NCBI GenBank assembly: GCA_001304425.1
Contig: LJTS01000210.1
Coordinates: 1-5,582, forward strand
DNA: 5,582 bases
Direction: 5' to 3'
DNA from: Betaproteobacteria bacterium SG8_40
GTDB lineage: Bacteria > Pseudomonadota > Gammaproteobacteria > Burkholderiales > Eutrophovitaceae
Positions 1 through 5,582 of the stretch are shown here, in pieces. How positions within the stretch are numbered: position 1 is the stretch's first letter; each line of letters starts with the position of its first letter. The notes beneath the pieces were generated by a model. The model saw nothing but the letters and a program-made list of their open reading frames with translations, had not been told where the DNA came from and did not search any database. A program made the position numbers and the translations under genes.

Positions 1-373
1 CGAGCCGGTTCTCCAGCATGATCCTGGCGGCCAGCAACTGGGAGTCGAATGGAGCCATTCCAAGCGCTGCATGGCTCATATGTGAAATCAGGCCGAACGC
101 TTCGGTAATCAGTTCATCTGCCAAGCCGTCCCGCGACATTTGCGCACGGAGCTTCAGGAGCGCCTGTTCGAGTTGCGCTTGCGACAGGTTCGACACCTCT
201 TCGCGTCGTTTCCGAGCGCCCGCGACGTTGCGGGCAAACCGCTTGACCGGATCGGTACGCAGAAACCCCGGCAGTGCCGATGCGCTGCGACCATGCTCCG
301 TATCTCTTGACGGGCGACGCTCGGGGTAGGAACCAAAAACAATCCCCGGAGCCGGCAGGACGACGCTTCTCAC
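1..373 (-). CDS. SecA-like translocase ATPase, N-terminal part (cut by window edge)
   Basis: Reading the minus strand from GTG at 373 gives 124 codons with no stop before the left edge. Residues about 38-124 resemble the start of SecA's motor region. There is a basic DPVKRFARNV segment, a helix beginning LSQAQLEQALLKLRAQM, an EAFGLIS segment, then ALGMAPFDSQLLAARIML followed by ENRL. This parallels SecA's 'LGMRHFDVQLIGG..L..' block, which sits just before the AEMxTGEGKT Walker A motif; here that motif would lie outside the window. SecA uses ATP to push unfolded proteins through SecYEG. The first ~37 residues do not resemble housekeeping SecA, so an accessory SecA-like protein seems likelier than the main secA. 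The start is set by GGGGAGG five bases upstream. It lies 84 bases after the M50-HlyD gene on the same strand, probably in the same operon. ATPase activity and full length cannot be judged. Confidence 0.75.
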   Translation of the reverse strand, partial: MRSVVLPAPGIVFGSYPERRPSRDTEHGRSASALPGFLRTDPVKRFARNVAGARKRREEVSNLSQAQLEQALLKLRAQMSRDGLADELITEAFGLISHMSHAALGMAPFDSQLLAARIMLENRL

Positions 374-376
374 GCG

Positions 377-385
377 CACCTCCCC
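377..385 (-). promoter_or_regulatory. Ribosome binding site of the SecA-like gene
   Basis: The minus strand reads GGGGAGGTG here, with GGAGG ending five bases before the GTG at 373. It is the strongest Shine-Dalgarno site in the window. It decides the start over an in-frame GTG two codons upstream that overlaps the site itself. The frame is closed further upstream by a TAA. Confidence 0.75.
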
Positions 386-457
386 ATTTCGCGCCAGCCC
401 GGAATCATCAGGTGACAATTAAATGATGGTATTGGCATCTTCGCGTCTTCAAACATT

Positions 458-2605
458 TCAACTCACCGGATTAAATTGTTGAAGGAAGACCTGCCGCATG
501 CGCCTGTACCACTGACTGGCAAGTGGTTTGGCACTGTGCTCGAAACGAACCCAGGCGCGCCCGCCAGCCCGCTCGAGGGTTGTTCCCGGTAACGCAAGAT
601 CGAATAGCACGACGGGTTCGACTACGCGCACACCGTCCGCATCTGAAGGGTCGGTCACGAGCGAACCACCGCCTCGATCGCCCAAAGCCGGGCTTGGCAA
701 GGTCTGCGTGGCTGCAGGAACGTCACGAACGAGTTGCGCGAGGAGCGGCTCCTCCGGCCGGTCCGAAATGCGCACCGCGATACCGCGTGTGTCCTGCCGC
801 ACCAGGGCGGCATCGTATTCGGGGACCGCTGCGCGAATGGCTATCTGCTCCGCCTCGAACACGTAGCCCAGCGTGCTGCCCTGACTGACAAATGTGCCGA
901 CAAGATCATCCTGCCGCGGCATGACCAGTTGCCCTGAAACGCGACTGCGGATCTCAAGGTCTGCGATCTTTTCTTCCGCTCTGCGCAAATCGCCGCGTAA
1001 ACGCTCTATTTCTTTCTCGAGTTTCTGGGCGCGCTCGGCATCTGCAAACATCGCTGCGAAACGTTGCGTGGTTGCGCGTTCCAGCTGGCTCTCGAGAGCC
1101 TGCCTGTCGGCCAATAACGCGCTGTCCTCCAGAACAACAAGTGTGCGTCCCGGCTCAACGTACTCACCGTTGCGCACCAATACGCTGGATACGAACCCGC
1201 CTGTCTTGGCCCTCACTCTCGCCTGATCGGGCAACCAAACGACCCCATGAGCAAGAGTGTTGTGCGGCATGGGGAAAACGCCCACCAGCAGGAAGAACCC
1301 GGCGAAGATACCGCCAATTGCCAGCCACGAGCGGCGTTTCGTGCCGTGCGCGGAAACCGAAGCGAGAATTTCGCCAAACGTTCTCCAGAGCGGCAACACG
1401 ATAAAAGTGGAAAGGACAAAAAGTCCCGCCAGTATGCCCAGCACCAGCGATTTCGAGCCGACCCAAACAATGATTGCGCCGAAGACAATCACCCGGTAAC
1501 ACATCGAGAGCGGAAAGTAGACGAACAACCACTTCTTTTCGCCTTTTGCCATGTGCTCGGCCGTGACACCATCTGGGCCCAACACAAAATGCCGCAGCAT
1601 GTTGTTCCAGAACTTCTTGCTGCGTGGATTGAGATTCGGCACGTCTATCAGATCACTGAGGACGTAATAGGCATCGAAGGGCAGCAAGGGATTGCCGTTA
1701 AAGATGAGCGTCGAGACACTGGCGATGAACATGGTCACAAACGCAATATCCCTGACCATTCCCGGCTGCACATTCAGCCAGATAAACAACGCCAGGCTGG
1801 CAAGCGCGAGTTCGGCGATGATGCCTGCTGCCCCCACGAAGGCTCGCTGGCCGCGATGACGAAAGCCGCCGGCATCAGAGGCGTCGACATATGGCGCCGG
1901 GACCAGAAGAAACAGCGTGAAACCATATTCCCGGACTTCCCCGCCCCAGCGCATCACGGTGATCGCATGCGCCAGTTCATGCACGGCCTTGATGAAAGGG
2001 AAGCTGAGCCAGATAAGAAAGATGTAGTACGGCGTACCGAGATTGGCGATGCCGTGGGCCTTTATCGCGGGCCAGTTGGTTACGCAGGCGAGCAATGCGA
2101 TCGCCACCAACAATGACCACAGGCAGAAGAAAGGCAGGTTGACGAAAGGTCGGGCGAGCCACCTGATTCGCTTGAGATGCTCGCTCGGATCGCCAAACGG
2201 TATGCGGAAAGCAAAGGGATTTACCATTGCCTTGCGCTTTTTCTGTATCCGTTCTTCGCGCCGGCGCACCAGAGTCGCGGCGTCGGGCGCCGATTCGTAG
2301 GCAAAGATTCCCTGCTCATCCAGATGGATGAGCAGTTTTACGACGTCATCCTGGGTCGGTGCGTCATCGCCCAGGCGGTCCATCAAGTCATCCCATATTT
2401 CCTGGACGGTGTGCTGGCCGTCGCACCGCCCGATGAACTCATAGGCCTGTTGGCTGGCTCGATGCTGCTGTCCAGTTGCTTCATTGATAAGGACATGCCA
2501 GTCACAATTGCGGTAGCGCATGCGGCGCACCGTCACATCGCGACGAAAACGCGGGCGCCTGCTTGCAACGCGGTACCAGAGTGGGCTGAAAAGTGATTCG
2601 CTCAC
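458..2605 (-). CDS. PqqD-like / M50 site-2-protease-like / HlyD adaptor fusion membrane protein
   Basis: This 715-residue protein has three parts. Residues ~23-106 form a PqqD-like winged-helix region (from RRDVTVRR through the HTVQEIWDDLMDRLG helix), a fold that binds peptides in RiPP and related systems. Residues ~154-445 form a multi-pass M50 core with the zinc motif HELAH at 209-213 and a second-ligand segment NGNPLLPFDAYY at ~303-314 (Asp311). VPAPYVDAS and FVGAAGIIAEL are also typical of the family. Residues ~450-600 form a HlyD/biotinyl-lipoyl-like half: a barrel-sandwich strand set (VRAKTGGFVSSVLVRNGEYV), a coiled-coil hairpin at ~505-553, then the returning strands. Such proteins are usually annotated 'HlyD family' or 'peptidase M50'. 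They are inner-membrane proteins with a periplasmic adaptor. GTG at 2605 is chosen because GGGAG lies seven bases upstream and it follows the previous stop by two bases, implying translational coupling. Protease activity and substrate are unknown. Confidence 0.9.
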   Translation of the reverse strand: MSESLFSPLWYRVASRRPRFRRDVTVRRMRYRNCDWHVLINEATGQQHRASQQAYEFIGRCDGQHTVQEIWDDLMDRLGDDAPTQDDVVKLLIHLDEQGIFAYESAPDAATLVRRREERIQKKRKAMVNPFAFRIPFGDPSEHLKRIRWLARPFVNLPFFCLWSLLVAIALLACVTNWPAIKAHGIANLGTPYYIFLIWLSFPFIKAVHELAHAITVMRWGGEVREYGFTLFLLVPAPYVDASDAGGFRHRGQRAFVGAAGIIAELALASLALFIWLNVQPGMVRDIAFVTMFIASVSTLIFNGNPLLPFDAYYVLSDLIDVPNLNPRSKKFWNNMLRHFVLGPDGVTAEHMAKGEKKWLFVYFPLSMCYRVIVFGAIIVWVGSKSLVLGILAGLFVLSTFIVLPLWRTFGEILASVSAHGTKRRSWLAIGGIFAGFFLLVGVFPMPHNTLAHGVVWLPDQARVRAKTGGFVSSVLVRNGEYVEPGRTLVVLEDSALLADRQALESQLERATTQRFAAMFADAERAQKLEKEIERLRGDLRRAEEKIADLEIRSRVSGQLVMPRQDDLVGTFVSQGSTLGYVFEAEQIAIRAAVPEYDAALVRQDTRGIAVRISDRPEEPLLAQLVRDVPAATQTLPSPALGDRGGGSLVTDPSDADGVRVVEPVVLFDLALPGTTLERAGGRAWVRFEHSAKPLASQWYRRMRQVFLQQFNPVS

Positions 2606-2607
2606 GC

Positions 2608-4377
2608 TTACACTCCCAAAGACCACGCAGCAATGCGCATCCAGTCGATGAGACGATGGGTCACCACCCAGGCGAACGATCGTTGATCAACGACGATTCG
2701 GGCAACGCCCTGGAGCCCGGGGCGCATTGCATCAAGCGACTCTTCAAGCGTGCACTCGATCTCGAAGTAATTGCGCCCGTCACGCGCTTGCGCAACCGGT
2801 GAGATGCGGTGCACCTGGAACTCGAAATTACGGTCGGGCATGGCTCCGAGTGCCAAGTGGCCGGCCTGACCAACCGCGATGTCCCCGATATCCCGCTCGT
2901 CAATTTCCAGTATCAGGCGAAACTCGTTGGCCGGGGCGACCGTGACCAGAGTATCTCCCCTGCGCACCGGGGCACCCAGCGTCTGGCTGAGATCGCCCAT
3001 GATCACAACTCCATCGAACGGCGCGACAATGCTCGCCCGGCTAATTTGTTCTTCGACCAGCCCGAGCTTTGCCCGCGCTTCTTCGGCAAAGGCCTGGCTG
3101 ATGACGAATTCACTGCGATCCCCGCGCGCCAGCGCTGCGGGTGCTGCATTCTCATGGCGCGACAGCTCGCTTTCCCACTTGCGCCTCTCGAGCTCGAGGT
3201 CTTGGCGCGCAAGTTCCACGAGCACCTGTCCGGCTTCCACCTTGTCACCGGGACGCACGTAGGCGGATTCCAGATAGCCTTCGGACGGCGCCACCAAAGC
3301 TCGCTGTACCGAGCCTTCAAGGCGCGCCGGCGCGCCGATGCGGTAATCTGTGGTGACGAGGACAGAGGCGCAAACGACCAGCAATGCACCGGCCGCTACG
3401 CACTTCGAAACAACATGGCCAGGCCCCACGAATCTCGCCGCCATGTCAGCGATCGCCCGCCCGAGCCGCCAGTGCCATGAACGTTCGGTTTCGCGCTTGA
3501 GATGGAGAACCGGCCCGACAACGGAAACGATCTGCTCGAAGTCCGCGACCTCGTGCCTGCTGAACGCCGACTCGCCTCCGCGCTCGAAAGTTATTGCCCC
3601 GATGGTCTGCCCGTCATCGACAACCGGCACGGAACACACCGCGCAACTGCGATGCTTTCCGAGTTCGGCATGTGCGACATTGATCCGCGGGCGGTCTTCC
3701 TGGACGCTCGGGTGGGCGACTGTCGCACTCTGGTCGATGGCCTCGTCCATTGCGATGGAGATGAGCTTGAAGACGCGCGCGCCTTGCTCGAAGTCGGCGA
3801 AACTGGAAACCGCCTCCACACGCGAATAGGTACGATCACGAAACCCGATCGAAACGTGATCAAGTTTCAGGACGCTGGCCAGTTCGGTAGCGAGCGCCGT
3901 TGCCCCTTCCCGAAGAGTCTGATGCGTGAGCAACGGTTCCTGGAATTCAAGTAACCGGGCTGCATCGGCAACTGCCCGCTGAACAACAGCCTCGGAAAGG
4001 CTTTTCGCGAAAGCATCCGTGGCCCTGGATAACTCGAGCACCATTGACTCGCTCGAGTTCTTTTGGGCAGCGTTGAGCTCAAGGGCAATGGCGCCGACCG
4101 GTTGCTCGCCCATTTTCAGGGGCACGGATATGACCCGGGATCCGGATTCGCTGCCGGATTTGAGCCCGTCACCCTGCCGAAGTACGGGCGCCTGGGTTTT
4201 GAAGGTTTCACCGGCAACGGAGCGGAGGCCTTCGGCCTGCGCCACATCGGCGTTCGTGGCCGCCGCCAGAGCCGGCTCTACGCCGGCCGATTCAGCCAGC
4301 ACCACAACGCCAGCGGCGACGCCGCTCGATTCTTGACAGTACTCGTCAAGCCATTGCTGTATAGGCGTTGCTGACAT
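2608..4377 (-). CDS. GAF-domain / HlyD-type periplasmic adaptor membrane protein
   Basis: This 589-residue protein has a cytoplasmic N-terminal half and a periplasmic C-terminal half joined by one membrane helix at ~323-344 (VVSKCVAAGALLVVCASVLV). Residues ~15-105 look like a divergent GAF-like domain (ISVPLKMGEQPVGAIALEL). A helical linker spans ~108-148, and a clearer GAF domain spans ~155-290, ending in SCAVCSVPVVDDGQTIGAITF. After the helix come the HlyD barrel-sandwich strands (APSEGYLESAYVRPGDKVEAGQVL, a split lipoyl motif), an alpha hairpin at ~392-445, returning strands with IVAPFDGVVIMGDL, and a beta-barrel (~485-565). GAF domains bind small ligands or mediate signalling; HlyD adaptors bridge an inner-membrane transporter to an outer-membrane channel. 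No ligand or partner can be named. ATG 4377 is the first start after an in-frame TGA, though its Shine-Dalgarno site is weak. It heads the cluster and is probably cotranscribed with the next gene, two bases away. Confidence 0.85.
   Translation of the reverse strand: MSATPIQQWLDEYCQESSGVAAGVVVLAESAGVEPALAAATNADVAQAEGLRSVAGETFKTQAPVLRQGDGLKSGSESGSRVISVPLKMGEQPVGAIALELNAAQKNSSESMVLELSRATDAFAKSLSEAVVQRAVADAARLLEFQEPLLTHQTLREGATALATELASVLKLDHVSIGFRDRTYSRVEAVSSFADFEQGARVFKLISIAMDEAIDQSATVAHPSVQEDRPRINVAHAELGKHRSCAVCSVPVVDDGQTIGAITFERGGESAFSRHEVADFEQIVSVVGPVLHLKRETERSWHWRLGRAIADMAARFVGPGHVVSKCVAAGALLVVCASVLVTTDYRIGAPARLEGSVQRALVAPSEGYLESAYVRPGDKVEAGQVLVELARQDLELERRKWESELSRHENAAPAALARGDRSEFVISQAFAEEARAKLGLVEEQISRASIVAPFDGVVIMGDLSQTLGAPVRRGDTLVTVAPANEFRLILEIDERDIGDIAVGQAGHLALGAMPDRNFEFQVHRISPVAQARDGRNYFEIECTLEESLDAMRPGLQGVARIVVDQRSFAWVVTHRLIDWMRIAAWSLGV
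2613..2617 (-). promoter_or_regulatory. Ribosome binding site of the M50-HlyD gene
   Basis: The minus strand reads GGGAG inside the last codons of the upstream gene, seven bases before GTG 2605. The longer reading from GTG 2626 has no such site, would overlap the upstream gene by 19 bases and would add seven residues (MVFGSVS) before the family-typical start MSESLFSPLWYRV. Confidence 0.7.
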
Positions 4378-4842
4378 TTCGACACGTGCACTCGTTGTTC
4401 AGACAAGGCTATACATCGCACATTGTGTGCCTGATTACACAATCGAAGAAAGTTAAGAGGAAACCCGGCGTGCCGCTAGCTGGCTGGCTTCCGGAATGGA
4501 AATTGCACCTCGCTCACGAATGTTGAACAAACCGCTCTGCAGCCGTTGTCCGCCGCTCGAATTACGGCGTTCGCAGGCATGCACAATCGGTCAAGTTCGA
4601 CCCAAAGGCGGCCGGAACAGCGCATACGCGACCCATTGCGCGTCGGCCGGGGTTTGCCGCTGACGGAGTCGCGATGGCGCCCCGTAACTACCTGGCAAAC
4701 ATAAGCAACTGCCGCCATGCATCACTTTCTGAACAACCAGATCATGCGGAGAACTTCCTTACCATTCCCGGCAGCAGCAAGAAACGCGCATACGAAGCGG
4801 TGTCGACCGCACCGGGCTGCATTCGCAGTCACGGGAAGTAGC
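4378..4842. other. Divergent intergenic region, no convincing gene
   Basis: This 465-base stretch separates the minus-strand cluster from the plus-strand signalling gene and should hold both promoters. The right-hand gene's frame stays open back to 4705, with possible earlier starts at 4717 and 4744, so its right end may be partly coding. I see no tRNA-like, rRNA-like or terminator structure. An 80-codon minus-strand frame (4476-4718) has no recognisable motif or good ribosome site. A TATAGC hexamer on the minus strand (4408-4413) could be a -10 element, but no good -35 lies at proper spacing. On the plus strand, CTGACGG/TAACTA near 4660-4690 is only weakly promoter-like. The one clear structure is the inverted repeat at 4422-4443. 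Confidence 0.6.
4422..4443. promoter_or_regulatory. Perfect 7-bp inverted repeat, candidate operator or leader hairpin
   Basis: ATTGTGT (4422-4428) and ACACAAT (4437-4443) are exact reverse complements separated by eight bases, 45-66 bases upstream of the GAF-HlyD start. The position suits an operator of the minus-strand cluster, or a short hairpin in its leader transcript. It lies just upstream of the TATAGC hexamer on that strand. The TGTG and CACA half-sites are ten bases apart, not the eight of a CRP site, so no known regulator is assigned. Confidence 0.4.
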
Positions 4843-5582
4843 GTGGGACGCAAGTTGTCCCGCACGAGCCAGCCGAGAGGTATCGCCACACAGTACGGCA
4901 ACCTGCTGATCACCGCATTTGCCATACTGATCCCCATCGCCGCACTCCTGCTTGCCCTGCAGCCGGACATCAAAAGCCTGATAGATCAACGTCCCAGCGA
5001 CCATCTGGTCCGTCTGGCCCAATCGATAGGGGCGCAAACCGCGGAACGCCTTTCGGCCGCCGATCATCTGCTCCGCATAGTCAGTACTGACGTCGCACAT
5101 TCCGAGACGCTCAGCAACATATCGACATCGAAAAGGCTTGATGCCTTCAACAACCTGGCGTTGTTGCTTGACGGCGGTCAGTCGATTGTCATAAAGGGAG
5201 TTGCGCCTACCCTCGGAACTCTCAACGCATCGACCGCGGCACACCTCGCCGGCGGACGTACCGCACTGATCACAAACCGCACGGGGAAAAACGCCAAACC
5301 GGCGTTATTGCGCGAGGTGCAATCAGCGACTGGCGAGCGGCCCCACTTGCTCCTGGGCGAGTTGTCTTCAGAGTATCTCTGGACTTACGCAGGCGCCGCG
5401 AACGAGGATTATGGCCTCTGCATATCAGACGCTTCGAGCCGTCTGGTGTTCTGCGAACAATCGCCGCGACCGGCGTCTGCGCAAGCACCCGCAGACGCGA
5501 ACGAGATGACCGCCTTTGCAGCTGACGGCGCCCTGCCAAACGGATCGTCTGCAGCGACTTCGCGCGTTGCCCTGACCCAACC
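4843..5582 (+). CDS. Inner-membrane sensor protein, N-terminal part; possibly a GGDEF/EAL signalling protein (cut by window edge)
   Basis: The plus-strand frame is open from 4705 to the right edge. From GTG 4843 it gives 246 residues: a basic N-terminus, a membrane helix at ~20-40 (LLITAFAILIPIAALLLAL), then a largely soluble, presumably periplasmic region. A helix at ~56-84 (RLAQSIGAQTAERLSAADHLL) resembles the juxtamembrane helices of sensor ectodomains. Segments LLLGELSSEYLW (~169-180) and GLCISDASSRLVFCEQS (~191-207) resemble, from memory, ectodomains of large diguanylate cyclase/phosphodiesterase proteins. No output domain is inside the window, so a histidine kinase or chemoreceptor is also possible. 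The start is uncertain: GTG 4843 has GGGAAG nearby and puts the helix near the N-terminus; ATG 4717 and ATG 4744 are in frame but lack good ribosome sites and add an Arg/Ala-rich stretch. It is divergent from the export cluster and may regulate it. Confidence 0.6.
   Translation, partial: MGRKLSRTSQPRGIATQYGNLLITAFAILIPIAALLLALQPDIKSLIDQRPSDHLVRLAQSIGAQTAERLSAADHLLRIVSTDVAHSETLSNISTSKRLDAFNNLALLLDGGQSIVIKGVAPTLGTLNASTAAHLAGGRTALITNRTGKNAKPALLREVQSATGERPHLLLGELSSEYLWTYAGAANEDYGLCISDASSRLVFCEQSPRPASAQAPADANEMTAFAADGALPNGSSAATSRVALTQ

Noticed and set aside
18..329. A 103-codon plus-strand frame at the left edge.
   Set aside because: It is antisense to the SecA-like coding region and shows no recognisable domain.
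154..342. A 62-codon minus-strand frame overlapping the SecA-like gene.
   Set aside because: It is out of frame with the SecA-like reading, which has family motifs and a strong ribosome site. This frame has neither.
374..457. A transcription terminator between the M50-HlyD and SecA-like genes.
   Set aside because: Only a weak 5-bp CATCA/TGATG pairing with a long loop and no U-tract is visible, so read-through into the SecA-like gene is more likely.
1247..2116. A 289-codon open frame on the plus strand opposite the M50-HlyD gene.
   Set aside because: It is antisense to a gene with clear domains. Its product is a very hydrophilic, low-order sequence with no motif, as expected for the mirror of a hydrophobic membrane protein in high-GC DNA.
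2809..3480. A 223-codon open frame on the plus strand opposite the GAF-HlyD gene.
   Set aside because: It is a shadow of the real gene on the other strand, without domains or a ribosome binding site.
4422..4443. A CRP-type binding site at the TGTG/CACA dyad.
   Set aside because: The TGTG and CACA half-sites are ten bases apart rather than eight, and the TGTGA/TCACA bases are not kept.
4476..4718. An 80-codon minus-strand frame in the intergenic region.
   Set aside because: It has no motif, no good Shine-Dalgarno site, and a Cys/Arg-rich composition typical of chance frames.
4759..5244. A 161-codon minus-strand frame opposite the divergent sensor gene.
   Set aside because: The plus strand in the same place has a coherent membrane helix and sensor-like region; this frame is its shadow.

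Overview
The window looks like part of a proteobacterial chromosome, most likely gamma- or beta-proteobacterial. It has moderately high G+C, GTG starts with good Shine-Dalgarno sites, and inner-membrane/periplasmic adaptor families typical of Gram-negatives. That placement is inference from gene style; no taxonomic marker gene is present.

Layout: most of the window (about 1-4377) is one minus-strand gene cluster, read right to left. First comes a 589-residue membrane protein (4377-2608) joining two cytoplasmic GAF-type sensor regions to a periplasmic HlyD-type adaptor. Two bases after its stop begins a 715-residue protein (2605-458) joining a PqqD-like (RRE-type) domain, an M50 site-2-protease-like membrane core with an intact HExxH motif, and a second HlyD-type adaptor half. 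After an 84-base gap a third gene begins (373 to the left edge). It encodes the N-terminus of a SecA-like protein, cut off by the window just before the expected nucleotide-binding motif.

A 465-base region (4378-4842) has no convincing gene. It separates this cluster from a divergent plus-strand gene that runs off the right edge (4843-5582). That gene encodes an N-terminal membrane anchor and a periplasmic sensor-like region of the kind found on large inner-membrane signalling proteins, often with GGDEF/EAL output domains. The output domain lies outside the window, so this is tentative. Between the divergent genes, close to the minus-strand start, is a perfect 7-bp inverted repeat (ATTGTGT-N8-ACACAAT), a candidate operator or leader hairpin.

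How the parts may work together (inference): two HlyD-like adaptors, an intramembrane-protease-like protein with a peptide-binding-type domain, and a dedicated SecA-like ATPase suggest a specialised export or envelope-delivery system. Its activity may be tuned by the GAF regions and possibly by the divergent signalling gene. No ABC transporter, RND pump, outer-membrane factor or obvious substrate is visible here, so the exported molecule is unknown.
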